DNA of 64,000 bases from Brachionus plicatilis (Eukaryota; Rotifera; Eurotatoria; Ploima; Brachionidae). Of this stretch, positions 24,001 to 32,851 are shown piece after piece (the first letter of the stretch is position 1; the number at the start of each line of letters is the position of its first letter). The DNA lies in contig QEOQ01000123.1 in assembly GCA_010279815.1 (NCBI GenBank), forward strand, positions 117,829 through 181,828. Direction: 5' to 3'. A model generated the notes under the pieces. That model saw only the letters and a program-made list of their open reading frames with translations, was not told where the DNA came from and searched no databases. The position numbers and the translations under genes are program-made.

Positions 24001-27000
24001 TTTTTAAATAAATTTCACTTTAAGCTAATGATAATTTATGTTCATGGACTAATGTTCCCAAAGATTCCGACCAACTTTTGACCATTAAATGGGACGTTGG
24101 TACCAGTTCACAGTTTAAAAATACTGGACCTCAATTTGGTAAGTACATTTTATCATCAAATCTCTTTTTAGTACAAAGGCCTTTTAGGGAATAATAGTCT
24201 AAGATTAGTGTTGGTTATTGACAAATTTGATAAATCGACTAATTTTTTAAATTGATCTAAAATTTAAGATTTAAAGCAAAATAAAAAATAAAAAATATCA
24301 TAAATTGAATAAACCTTTTTTATTAAAAAATAATATTTTTTGCTTTCCTAACTTTTAATTTCGAGATAAATTAGAAGTATTAAAATCATCTAGAAAAAAT
24401 TATTCGATTTAATAATCGACTAGAAAAAATTAATGGGCCTACCTAGTCCCCACAAACAAAAAACTGTCACCCACAAATCAAAAACTTTTCGCCATAAAGA
24501 AAAAAAATTCAGCACAAAAATAACTGAGACAAAAACTGCTTTTCACAAATAAAAAAACTTATAAGCACAAATTGTTTTTTATCTAATTATTTAAAATTTC
24601 ACGAAGTTAGCGAGTTATCGATGTCAAGGTTGAATAGTGAGAGAGAATAGATAATTGATTGATTACCAATTATCAATTAAGTATTAATATATATTGAATT
24701 TTTAAATAGCTTAAATTTATCAGGAATGCCACCTCATAAATTAGTCTTTAAAAAAGGCCAACCTATTATTTTACTTAGAAATGTCTCAGTTTCGGATGGA
24801 TTGTGTAACGGTACCAGGCTTATTTGTAGAAATTTTTACAGTAAAATAATTGAATGTCAAATAGCTGTTGGATCTAATGCTAAAAAAATAGTTTACATAC
24901 CGAGAATGCCATTGATTCCAACTGATGCAAGTTTACCTTTCGAATTAAAAAGGCTTCAATTTCCTTTACGACCAGCGTTTGCAATGAGTATAAATAAATC
25001 TCAAGGACAAACTTTAGAACACGTAGGGGTTTACTTAAACGAACCTGTTTTTACTCATGGGCAATTATATGTAGCCTTTTCAAGAGTGACAAATAAAAAA
25101 ATCTCAAGATTTGCATGAATCATCCAAATAACTTAACAAAAAACATAGTTTATACTGACATTTTTCAATAAATTTTTTAGCGTGTTCTGCAATTTTTTTC
25201 TTAATTTTATTTAAATTCCCCCGGCAGCGAAGCAACGCGTATCTACTAGTATCTATTAAAACTGCCACTAAAATATTTTAGATGATAAAATGTCTATGAT
25301 TTTACGTAATAAAAAAAAAAATTCCGAATTTTTGGAGATTGGAAATCCAAAAAAATAAAACGAAAATGAAAAAAAAAGACAATTCATTGAATGATGGAGG
25401 GCCAATATTATATGAGAATCCTACGAGTTTGTTAATAAACCTAAAAAAGGTTGTCCAAAATTAGCTGGAAATTTGATTCTTTAAAATAGATTTCAATTAA
25501 TTATTTTGTCAATTTAATATTTGATTATTTTTAAATACAATTTTATAAACACTATTTGAAAAAATTATTTAACAGATTTATTAAATTTTTTTTCCACCAC
25601 AAAAAAATTATGTTAAACAGTTATTTGGTTAAATATGTAAAAATTCTTTTTTTTTTTTTGAATTCGGCACAAAAAAATTGTGATTTGTAGTGATTTGGGT
25701 TAAAAAGTTTTTGGTTTGTGGTGAAAAGTTTTGAATTTTGTTGGGAACAGTTTATTAATTATGGGGAACCATTTATTCCAAAATTAGTCGATTATTGATA
25801 ATCTATTGCCAACACTATCTAAGATGCATTTAATAAAAAAAAAGAAATTAGAAGATTTTAATAAGGATAATTATTTATGATGTCCTCGAAAATTTTTTAA
25901 ACATTAATTTAGATCTCATTATTAATCAAACTATCAAAATCAAAAAATTAATAAAGGCCTATTTTTAATTTTTTTAAAGGCAAATAAAAACCCTAAAATT
26001 TAAGAAAACGATAAGAATTTATCTAAATCTTATTTTCAACATTTTTTAAAATATTTGACCTTTTGAGGCTATATCTTCTTAATAATAAAAATAATAATAA
26101 AAGGCTATTAAAGGTTTTGTCCTGTAGATCAAGTTACTAGGGTCCCACTATGGGGACTAGATAAAAATAAATTGATTTAAATTAATCTGTTCATTTTAGC
26201 TATTTTAAGAAATAAATCGATCAAAATAGCTAGATTAAAATAACCAGTACAGGGGATAAAATCAAATTTAAGTAGCTATAAGTAGCTATTTTTTCTTGTA
26301 AATAAAAAAAACAATTAAATAATAAATTTTATTTCGTAGCTAACACATTCTATCAATTAATTTGTCAATTAAAAAAAGCTAAATATTTAATACTTTAATA
26401 ATAAAATAATATTGGCGAAAAATTTTGTTGTAAATTTTGTTAAAAATCAACCGTCCGTCTTGCACCGGTCTTATATTTATTTGGATCAAAAAAAAATTAT
26501 ATAAAATATAAAATTGACTTGTACATTTATTATTTTATTTGATATGTGTTTATATATGTAGAACAGTTTTAAACTCTTTATGTAATACTAGTTCACCATC
26601 AGAAAGACTTTTTTCATCAACAGGCTATCAAGTTTGGGATAGAAGAAATAAAATTTCATCAAAAGTATAATGTTTATTTATTAAAATTTTAAAAAAAAAT
26701 TTGTGTTAAATATAATTATAAACAAACATTATTTCTTAATTCTCTAAATTATAATACAATACATTTTATATCTAAATCTCTGATTGTTTCTAAACAGACC
26801 GGTCTTATAGGCAGTCCCAATGAATAGGACCGGTCATTTGCAAGCGGACGGTCTTGGACCGGTCTTTCCAGGACCGCCACCAAACACTAATTTTTATAAA
26901 TAAAAAAAAGGAGAAAAATGTCTTATTAACAGATTTGTTTAAAAGTACTGAATTAAAGTCAAAGTCAATAAAAATAGTCCAAGTCCGAAATTTTATTTGA

Positions 27001-30000
27001 TATAATTTTTTTATAGTCCAACTCCAGACTTTTTAAAAGTAAAGTCCAAGTCAAAGACTTCAAATTATTATTTTAAAGTCCAGACTTGGACTTGACTTTA
27101 GGCTTATGACTTTTAAACAAATATGCTATTTTACACATGGATAGACAATGAGATTTAACTATTAAAAAATCGTTATCCTTTTTGTACTTTTTCTAAGATT
27201 TAATTTATTTGGCCCTGTTCCTTTTTGTACTTTATCGGTATTTACATAATTATATATAAAATTAAACGGGGTCGGCGGCGTTAAGGGATTCGGGTAAATT
27301 AAAGATAAGAGAAATACTAGTTCAAATTAATATTAATATTTAAACTATTAATTAATTAAAATCTTTATTTTAATTATGAAAAAGTTAAAAAAGTACAGAA
27401 AGTACAAAAGGAACAGGGCCAAATTAATTTAAATATTAGAAAAAGTACAAAAAGTAAAGAAGTATTTATACTCAGACTTGTTTAAAAGTCACAGTTTTAA
27501 GTCTAAGTCACAAAAATTTAAGTCAAAGTTAAGACTTTGACTTAAAAAAAAAATTTATTAAATCATTGACTTGACTTGACTTAAGACTTGTGACTTAAAA
27601 ACAAGTCTGTTTATACTTGTAACCAGTTTATAATAAACAAAGTTTAATCTTTTAAAAACTTTATTTTAAGATATTGAACGTTCTGAAGTTCTAAGAATGG
27701 AATTCTTATTTATACCTATATGCTCGTGTCAAGAACACGAGCTTATCACTAGAACGCCCGGGGGTTTTAGTGATAACCCCTTTTTGATTTTAAAATGTCA
27801 ATAAAAATTTTTCTAAGAGGAGTTTTGTCAAAATTTTTTTTCCCTAATTGAAAATGTTAATTTAATTATTATTTTTTTTTGAAAATTAAAAATTATAATA
27901 ATTTAATGTCAAAAAAAAAATATACATAAACGCCCGGAGGGGGTTATTTAAACCCCCTTAAAAATTTTACCTTTTCTATCGCTTAAAATTAATAAATTCT
28001 GAGCATAAAATAATAAAAACTTAAAAAACTATAAAATCCCAAAAAGGACTTCAGCTTTACGTGCTTTGGAACAGCTAACCAAAACAAATGATGCAGATTC
28101 AGATGCTTCAGGAGACTCTGATTATGAAAATGAAGACTTTGATTCGGAAGTACAAACGATGAATGCGATGACTCCTAGGACACCGACTGTTAGAAAAAGA
28201 CTTGCATCAATTGACATGAATTTAGCAAAATCAACACCACCGAAAAAAACGTGTTCAAATGATGATAAATAAAAGTGTCAGATTAGGTCATGTAATCAAA
28301 ATAAAACTAATGTTACATGTTTTTCTTGTAAAAAATATTGCTGTGGTCCATGTAGTAATGAACAAAAAACAACAGTTTTATGTCAAAAGTGTTTTGAAAA
28401 GGGAAAGAGATTTTAGACTCAAACATTTATATATTTTCATGATTTTTTTTTAAATAATTACTATTAATAATTAATTAATTAATTACTATATACGAATGAA
28501 GAAGTCAGTAATAATTTTTTTTCAATAATTTAATACATAAATAAAGCATAATTAGCTTAAATAAAACTTATTTTCCGCAAATATGCTTAATTTTTTGCTT
28601 GTTATCCATTAAATTTAAAAGGGGTTTTTTAGACCCCTGCCGGGCGTTAACGGTATAAAAAAAATTGGGCTTTCTAGTGTTATAATTGAGTCAAGATGTG
28701 AGCTTAATGCTTAATGTATATGTCAGCATTTCGAAGCGTCTAACTTCTGAGATACGTGACAAGTATAATTCTTACTTATCTTTGTGCATCTAAAAATAAG
28801 CTGATGAATAAGTGATTATTCAGGATAACATATCCCCCCGTTTAAGATTGCATTGTCCTCGATGAACTCAATTTTTAGAACTTCAGTTTGACAAAAAAAA
28901 TATAATTGAAAATTAATTAATTGAATAAATAAAATGATTATAAAAAAAAATGATTGTTAATTGCTTCTTTATAAAATTAATCTTTGATTTATTTCGAACA
29001 TCTTATCGTGTATACTATCTCCATTTGCTTCTTGTTCTCTTATTAGTTTTCTTAGTTGTTTGTATCCATCATTTTTCTTGATAAAAGCTTCTGCATCGTT
29101 ACAATGAAAATATTAAAGAGTATGTTACCCTGAATAAGTTTCCTTTAATATTTTCATTGTCTGGCAACTTGAAGTTCATGATCATGATGTTGTTCATGAT
29201 CTAATAATGTTTGGTCATTTATTATTTAAAATTGAATAAAAAATACCTTTTTTTTTCAATCAAAAACCAAAAATTTTGATATTGAAATTTACATTTGATC
29301 ATGAACTTCAATTTGCCTCATTGTCTTTATCTCATTTTACAATTAAGTTATAAAAGGTATAGAAAGTACAAAAAGGAACAGGGCCAAATAAATTAAATAT
29401 TAGATAAAGTACAAAAATTACAGAAAGTTTTCTTACTTTTAAATATTCTCATTTTAAAATTAAGTAAAAATTTCGCATTGTCATATGCATAAAAATGACT
29501 CAGATTATTTAACCTACAAAATTTTGATTTAATTTAAAAAAAATCATTTTTAACTAAAAAAAAAAAAGCTCATTTTTTATTAATTTCAAGATCATTCAAC
29601 ACTTTCAGCCGATGGTTCATTTTTATATTTTGAGTAAAAAAAATTAAAAAAAAATCTCTTTATTTTTTCTCTATCTATTTAATCCAAGTCCTGTTGGTGA
29701 ACTACCCGGCCACAAAGCCAGACTAATCAGCCCTGTGTACAATCAAGCAGGTCTTCTATGCTCAATGGAGTTCTGGTACCAATTATCTGGAGATTCAACC
29801 AGCATCCTAAATGTCTACATCATGTCAGGTCTCACCGAGACTCGGATAGCACGACTTCAATCTTCCAAGACCCTCCAATGGACTGAATACAAAGTCACTC
29901 TTCCTTCATGTTTGCAGCAATTTCAAGTGGTACTTGAAGGCCTACGCGGCTCTACCAACACCAGCTTCATTTTTGTCGATGACATCCGCTTGAACAACTG

Positions 30001-30921
30001 CCAATACCAACGACCCACTCAGCCTTGTGCCAATGAAGAGTTTAAATGCAACAGTTTTCATTGTGTGCCCAGCTCAGGTGTCTGCGATCTGGCCGCTGAC
30101 TGCTGCGACAAGAGTGACGAACAAGAATGCTCAGGCTACTACAGATGTAACTTTGAACAAGATATGTGCGGATTTAAAGCATCAAATTTGAGCAGCTCCC
30201 ACTGGGTAATCACAAGAGCTGACTCCTCAAATGAGCCAAGCGCACCATTTTTTGATCACAGCACACAAACTTCCACAGGACATTACTTGGCCGTGTCAGC
30301 TCCTTTGGTGCCTAGAGATGCAGACAATGCTTTCGTACAGATTGGAGTAAAAAAAAGTCAAAAAGGATGCAAGATGAGAATTTGGTACTTGCTTGATGCA
30401 GGACTGTTGGAAGTTTGGTGGAGAAAAGAGGTCTATGGTCAGCTGGTAAGTGTTTTTAGCACTAATCAGGCGAGCAGTAAATGGAAGCGAGTTGATGTGG
30501 ATGTGCCTGAAATGGATGAATTTGAATTGATCATCGAAGGTGTAAAGACAAGATATGGAATTTTAGCTATTGACGATGTTACATTTACAAAGGAATGCGA
30601 GATTGACCAAGACTTGGTACTGCCTTTTGGAACTTTGACAACTTTGACAGAATCAGATAATGTAACTGTAGAGTCGACAACTAGAGGAGATTTAGTAAAA
30701 GGAGGACACAAAGGTAAGGTGATTTTTTTGTCTGGTAGAATATTTGGAATAATTTGTGATGATTTTAAGGAATAGGCTTGATTTTGGCAATGGCAATTGG
30801 TTGTGTTTTTGTTATTGCAGGAGTTGTGGGTGGAATTTTTTATTGGAAAAAGAGGCGCCAAAATGCAATGCCCATATCTGTCGATTTATCTGGATTGATA
30901 AACAAGAATTTCGAGAATTAA
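9011..30921 (+). CDS. MAM and LDL-receptor class A repeat type I membrane protein, 18 exons, 1,892 aa
   Basis: Exons: 9011-9041, 9091-9323, 9367-9658, 9708-9880, 9931-9984, 10705-11092, 13129-13357, 13413-14230, 14284-14382, 18945-20561, 20613-20705, 23558-23610, 23667-23702, 23749-23977, 24025-24138, 29591-29633, 29689-30713, 30770-30921. All introns are GT-AG, phases agree, and the total is 5,679 nt. The ATG opens a signal peptide (MIKFVILSLIGYALG). Three MAM domains follow, then LDLa and MAM alternate, giving nine MAM (each ending in a variant of IAIDDVxF...C) and six LDLa (C...C...DCxDxSDE..C). The protein ends with a hydrophobic segment (IGLILAMAIGCVFVIAGVVG), a KKRR stop-transfer and a short tail. 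MAM domains mediate adhesion or oligomerisation and LDLa modules bind Ca2+ and ligands, so a cell-surface or matrix role is likely; the ligand is unknown. MAM6 reads AVDET instead of a DD pair. Exon joins were made by eye; domain halves meet correctly across the 4.6 and 5.5 kb introns. Confidence 0.88.
10051..10706 (+). repeat. Intronic tandem triplication, units of 215, 228 and about 213 bp
   Basis: Units start at CATAAGTACC at 10051, 10266 and 10494. Each ends with GTCCACTTTTTT(C/T)AG, so the 3' splice site of the intron is present three times; the last (10703-10704) joins the downstream MAM exon. The intron (9985-10704) has grown by this triplication. Confidence 0.85.
11093..11579. other. 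Intron sequence with no recognised element
   Basis: AT-rich intron 6 of the MAM/LDLa gene up to the hAT insertion. A short GC-richer piece near 11278-11310 has no recognised match. Confidence 0.4.
11580..12826. mobile_element. hAT-type element with 8-bp duplication, carrying a Tigger remnant
   Basis: Starts TAGTGTTGGCAATCGA and ends TCGATTGCCAACACTA. Perfect 8-bp duplication AAAATTAG at 11572-11579 and 12827-12834. It contains a pogo/Tigger transposase remnant and, at 12657-12800, about four degenerate 31-bp units of ATCGATTTAATAATCGACTAA type. Confidence 0.8.
11721..12410 (-). pseudogene. pogo/Tigger transposase, catalytic core deleted
   Basis: Minus strand: the first ATG at 12410 opens MSNLNQKKRKCISLETKVE, a psq-type helix-turn-helix region broken by two frameshifts. 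It then runs in the 11721-12224 frame through the CENP-B-like part (SSFDDVDKAVLFWFEQVQ) directly into the post-catalytic motif YAWDGVSALTIQRCFRKAGF. The DDE region that should lie between is missing. The end at 12656 (GACTG, then TA) matches a Tigger inverted repeat starting CAGTCAATCCTCCG. Confidence 0.75.
14748..14814 (+). repeat. Left copy of 67-bp direct repeat flanking a LINE
   Basis: Matches 16023-16089 over 67 bp with three mismatches; the copies bracket the reverse transcriptase element exactly. Confidence 0.75.
14815..16022 (+). mobile_element. Truncated non-LTR retrotransposon in intron 9 of the MAM/LDLa gene
   Basis: Reverse transcriptase from the finger region onward: GVPQGSVISPLLFSIYINDI and the catalytic LLFADDL are intact in the 14784-15464 frame. 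A frameshift near 15420 leads to LYKSFVGSILDYSFPC in another frame, open to about 15684. The 3' UTR ends in a GAGCTTTAGCTC hairpin and an A-rich AAATAAATAAA tail. The 5' end is lost. The first 20-odd codons of the ORF belong to the flanking repeat, not to the enzyme. Confidence 0.8.
16023..16089 (+). repeat. Right copy of 67-bp direct repeat flanking a LINE
   Basis: See left copy at 14748-14814; starts directly after the A-rich tail. Confidence 0.75.
16457..16735. mobile_element. MITE with GGxATCTTGAAG ends
   Basis: Inverted ends GGAATCTTGAAGTTGATGATC and GATCATCAACTTCAAGATGCC, with a second inner inverted repeat of about 40 bp around TTTTCTAAATCTACAAT. The end sequence is that of the GGC...GCC family found at 29163, 39410 and 50733. 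Flanking 9-mers do not match cleanly. Confidence 0.55.
17881..18217. repeat. Long hairpin (foldback) in intron 9
   Basis: Two arms of about 140 nt, 17881-18030 and 18085-18217, are imperfect reverse complements (sharing TTACATTTTTGAGAGA and TTCATTCAAGAAAAGTAA), with a loop of about 55 nt. Probably a foldback-type MITE. Confidence 0.6.
18561..18620 (-). mobile_element. LINE 3' end, inverted orientation
   Basis: (ATT)n followed by TTCAGTGAACGCCTTTAAGGCGATGTTAA: the reverse complement of the hairpin terminus at 4810 and 49838. Only the tail is present. Confidence 0.5.
20848..20947. mobile_element. hAT left end (GC-rich terminal repeat)
   Basis: TAGTGTTGGCAGACGGC followed by GGCCGG and GACCGGTC repeats. 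Related GACCGGTC-rich end in inverse orientation at 26796-26889. Preceded by ATTTTTAT (20840-20847), the same 8-mer that follows 26889. Confidence 0.55.
21083..21180 (+). repeat. tRNA-derived SINE-like head
   Basis: TAGCTCAGTTGGTTAAG at 21088 is a near-perfect pol III A box as in tRNAs; GAGTTGTAATCC about 60 nt later resembles a B box (8 of 11 to GGTTCGAATCC). The sequence between does not fold as a tRNA, so this is not a tRNA gene. Extent beyond 21180 is unclear. Confidence 0.5.
21533..21776. mobile_element. MITE related to the 39410 element
   Basis: Ends GGCATCTTGAAGGTTAGGATC and GATCCTAAACTTCACGATGCC; the interior shares TCTGCAAAA-type blocks with 39410-39763. No matching target duplication. 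Confidence 0.6.
21953..22519. mobile_element. MITE with GGGTCTAGT ends and 8-bp duplication, 567 bp
   Basis: Ends GGGTCTAGTCCAAAATGTGAAC and GTTCACATTTTCCACTAGACCC, with several inner AATGTGAACA palindromes. Perfect 8-bp duplication AACTTCTT at 21945-21952 and 22520-22527. A minus-strand open frame (22100-22294) has a C2H2-like CDLCG...KLHMAKK piece that may be a transposase or zinc-finger remnant. Confidence 0.75.
22653..23010. mobile_element. Solo LTR, 358 bp
   Basis: Starts TGTTACGGTGTT and ends GACTTACA; 4-bp duplication TGTA at 22649-22652 and 23011-23014. Inside are a TATA-like ATATAAATAG near 22840 and AATAAACG near 22915, followed by a CT-rich stretch, as expected for U3-R-U5. Confidence 0.7.
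24206..25817. mobile_element. hAT-type element, 1,612 bp, containing a Helitron piece
   Basis: Starts TAGTGTTGGTTATTGA and ends ATCTATTGCCAACACTA. Perfect 8-bp duplication TCTAAGAT at 24198-24205 and 25818-25825. No hAT transposase inside; instead there is a Helitron helicase tail (24708-25249) and an inner CACAAA-rich inverted repeat. Confidence 0.8.
24708..25249 (+). mobile_element. Helitron 3' part: PIF1-type helicase C-terminus and 3' terminus
   Basis: LNLSGMPPHKLVFKKGQPI, LLRNVSVSDGLCNGTRLIC and FAMSINKSQGQTLEHVGVY are the last helicase motifs (V, VI) of Helitron Rep/Hel proteins. After a frameshift near 25115 the frame continues to a stop at about 25171. Then AGCGAAGC and a terminal CTAG at 25246-25249 followed by T, as expected for a Helitron 3' end inserted at A|T. 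The Rep domain and 5' end are absent. Confidence 0.75.
25818..26439. other. Intron sequence, no recognised element
   Basis: AT-rich part of intron 15 of the MAM/LDLa gene. Short stretches resemble repeats elsewhere, but no ends or coding sequence could be delimited. Confidence 0.35.
26440..26889 (+). mobile_element. hAT right end with transposase C-terminal remnant
   Basis: 26572-26671 encodes SSPSERLFSSTGYQVWDRRN, the hAT dimerisation motif (sSxxSERlFSxaG), followed by an in-frame stop and CLFIKIL. The element ends in GACCGGTC-rich sequence and CCAAACACTA at 26889. Following 8-mer is ATTTTTAT. Confidence 0.7.
27180..27450. repeat. Inverted repeat of a GTACAAAAAGGAACAGGGCC family
   Basis: 27186-27235 and 27395-27455 are reverse complements sharing TTGGCCCTGTTCCTTTTTGT. 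A further copy of one arm lies at 29360-29420, so this is a dispersed family. Confidence 0.6.
27473..27609. mobile_element. Small hAT-type MITE, 137 bp
   Basis: Ends CAGACTTGTTTAAAAGTCAC and GTGACTTAAAAACAAGTCTG. Perfect 8-bp duplication TTTATACT at 27465-27472 and 27610-27617. Interior is AAGTC repeats. Related fragments at 1730, 26935-27115, 36300-36390, 49505-49610 and 50190-50310. Confidence 0.8.
27747..28679 (+). mobile_element. Non-autonomous piggyBac element, 933 bp
   Basis: Ends CACTAGAACGCCCGGGG and GGGCTTTCTAGTG are piggyBac-type inverted repeats, flanked by TTAT on both sides (27743-27746 and 28680-28683) instead of the canonical TTAA. Further CGCCCGG inverted repeats lie subterminally at 27930 and 28640. 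Confidence 0.75.
28066..28416 (+). pseudogene. piggyBac transposase with catalytic core missing
   Basis: One frame, interrupted only by TAA at 28270-28272. The acidic N-terminal region (DADSDASGDSDYENEDFD) passes within 50 codons into the C-terminal STPPKK and cysteine-rich finger (KCQIRSCNQNKTNVTC, then CFSCKKYCCGPC and LCQKCFEKGK). The DDD catalytic domain that should lie between is gone. Confidence 0.7.
28844..29153 (-). other. Probable internal end of the copia element and a short coding-like piece
   Basis: Next to the purine tract the minus strand reads EFIEDNAIL. Minus-strand 28977-29100 is open for 43 codons (NDAEAFIKKNDGYKQLRK...) of unknown family. 29100-29118 and 29143-29161 form a perfect hairpin (ACAATGAAAATATTAAAG). 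Confidence 0.35.
29163..29317. mobile_element. Mutator-type MITE, 155 bp
   Basis: Ends GGCAACTTGAAGTTCATGATC and GATCATGAACTTCAATTTGCC. Perfect 9-bp duplication TCATTGTCT at 29154-29162 and 29318-29326. Confidence 0.85.
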
Positions 30922-30971
30922 GAAAAAAATTGAAAATTTTTTTTTAACTTTTTTGTCAATTTAAATTGTTT

Positions 30972-30977
30972 AATAAA
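30972..30977 (+). terminator. Probable polyadenylation signal of the MAM/LDLa gene
   Basis: AATAAA 51 nt after the stop codon at 30919-30921, followed by a T/G-rich stretch. A mariner-type element starts about 50 nt further on, so the 3' UTR is probably short. Confidence 0.45.
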
Positions 30978-31024
30978 TTTTATGTGATAAAATCCAATTA
31001 AAAATTGAATCATATCTGATTTTA

Positions 31025-31889
31025 CAGTGTTTAAAGTTAAACTGTATAATGGATAATATAACATAAGTAAGATAACGTAATTTTACGTAATTTTACGTTA
31101 AATTACACTAGTTTAAGTAAGTTTAGTCAAAAACGCTTATGGCCAAAAAAAAACTGAATTTTAGAGGAAAGTGAAAAATTAATAAAAATTTGAATTTTAT
31201 AAGACAATTTTTGAAAAAAAAAAATTACATTATATTATTATATAAATGTCACGCCAACAAATGGGTGACACAAGCAAGGATAAATAAAAGAATATTTTAT
31301 TTCACTTGCCAGTGAGTCCAAGTAGAATATACTTCTCCTCCTGGTAGCTGGCTTGTTCATTTATTTATAATAAAAGATTAAACAAATAAATAAAGTTTTC
31401 ACAATCAACTTTCAATATTTAAAAACGACATCTTTAAAATATAATAAAGTTACTTTGTTTTCAAGATATTATATTTATATAAAGAATTTATACCAAGGGT
31501 ATGACATATACAAAAAAATAAAAAAGAAAATTAAATCAACTTTTTTCTATCTAACTTTTCAAATTTTTTTATTTTTTATTTTTTTTCTTTGTAACTTGAT
31601 TTTTTTACTTTCATCACCCAAGTGGTGTTTTTTTGAAATAAATAATTATATAACTTTAAATTAATTATATATTACTTTTTTTTACACCATTTTTCGTAAA
31701 ATTACACAATTTAATGTAATAATAAGTAACTTTCTGTCATATTTTTTAAGTAATGTAAATATTAGAAAAGTACTCATATTTATTTTGTTGTCAAAAGATG
31801 ATTTTAAAAATAACAATATACATTTTCTGACGTAAAATTACGTAAAATGATGTAATCTTACCCATTATACAGTTTAACTTAAAACACTG
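31025..31889. mobile_element. Tc1/mariner-type MITE, 865 bp
   Basis: 28-bp inverted ends CAGTGTTTAAAGTTAAACTG and CAGTTTAACTTAAAACACTG with TA on each side (31023-31024, 31890-31891). The next bases on both sides are rich in TTACGTAA palindromes. No transposase seen. Confidence 0.75.
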
Positions 31890-32197
31890 TAGATATAAAT
31901 TTAAAAAATTGAATTGCAATCATAAAGAAGTTCATGCAAAAATCTTCAAAAGTCTTCCTGACTTTTTTTGCCGTTTACTTCATTTTTTTTTTAATGATTG
32001 CTCAAAACTGAAAAGTATACCAGATGACTAGAAGTTGGCAATTGTTAATGGCATAGGATTAATTGAACTAGCTAAAAGGATGAATTTTACTAGATATTAT
32101 ATCAAAAGATAAAAAAGATGAAATCAACTAAATAATTTTATTAACTAATAGATAAAAAGACAAAACACTCTATAAAAATATTTTTTACTAGATAAAA

Positions 32198-32380
32198 TTT
32201 TTCTTCTTTTATTGCGCGACTCATGAACATGATCAGCATCATTTTGATTGTTGTTTAAAGCAGCTTTTTTTTTTTTGATTGAATGGCTTGAAAATCGTTG
32301 ACAATTTTTTTGAGTCTACCACGACTACGTTTGGGTTGAGTTGTGTCTACACCAGCAGGAATTCTTAATTCAACGTGGTT
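32198..32380 (-). pseudogene. C-terminal tail of a transposase-like ORF (basic, AT-hook-like)
   Basis: Minus strand reads HVELRIPAGVDTTQPKRSRG followed by RLKKIVNDFQA and a lysine-rich stretch to the end of the open frame. It resembles the AT-hook tails of the MULE remnants at 44654 and 47545, but no other domain is left. Confidence 0.3.
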
Positions 32381-32592
32381 TATTTCAAGAATATTTAAGT
32401 GAAATAAATCCAGCTAAAGGAAAAAAATGTACAACTTTATCATTATTTATCGATTTTAGAAAAGATTTTGAATTTATTGATTCCAATATTTTACTTTTAT
32501 AAAATTTTCACAATGAGTTTGAAAAAATTCGTTAGGTCTTCTTTCCAATTATTTTGCTAATAGATCACAAATTGTGAATCCATTGGAATAGC
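32370..32592 (+). pseudogene. Non-LTR reverse transcriptase fragment
   Basis: KGKKCTTLSLFIDFRKDFEF is a degenerate motif A (F.DFxKAFD). After a frameshift, LLSNYFANRSQIVNP follows, the usual segment ahead of the GVPQG motif, which is missing here. Sequence then switches to the unknown repeated ORF at 32631. Confidence 0.5.
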
Positions 32593-32630
32593 TTATATAA
32601 TAAAATACAAAAAAATGTAAATTATTTTAT

Positions 32631-32851
32631 ATGAGTGAATCATCTAGAAAAGCTAAAATAAGAATATTAGATCATTTATATTCAATTAGGAAATTTAAAA
32701 AGGATATTAGAAAATCTTTAACTAATTTTAATTTATGTTCAGAAGTAATCACTTAAATAAAATAAATCATGTTGAAGATGATTTTTCATTCTATATAGTT
32801 AAATCTGACCTGTACCAAAACATTGTTCGAAAATCGACTGAAACTGATCTT
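32631..32851 (+). pseudogene. Decayed ORF of unknown family, copy B
   Basis: MSESSRKAKIRILDHLYSI..., stop after SEVIT, then in another frame NKINHVEDDFSFYIVKSDLY and RKSTETDL. Copy C (61855) shares the same frameshift, so B and C probably come from one defective source. Confidence 0.45.

Larger units (their letters stand above)
27618..28830 (-). mobile_element. Copia-type LTR split by a piggyBac insertion
   Basis: On the minus strand a purine tract AAACGGGGGGATA (28831-28843) is followed by TGTTATCCTGAATAATCAC, the pattern of a copia polypurine tract and LTR start. The LTR would run down to TGTAACCAG at 27618 (its end, TTACA, on the minus strand). Removing the piggyBac element and its 4-bp duplication leaves about 276 bp, a plausible copia LTR length. 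Confidence 0.55.
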
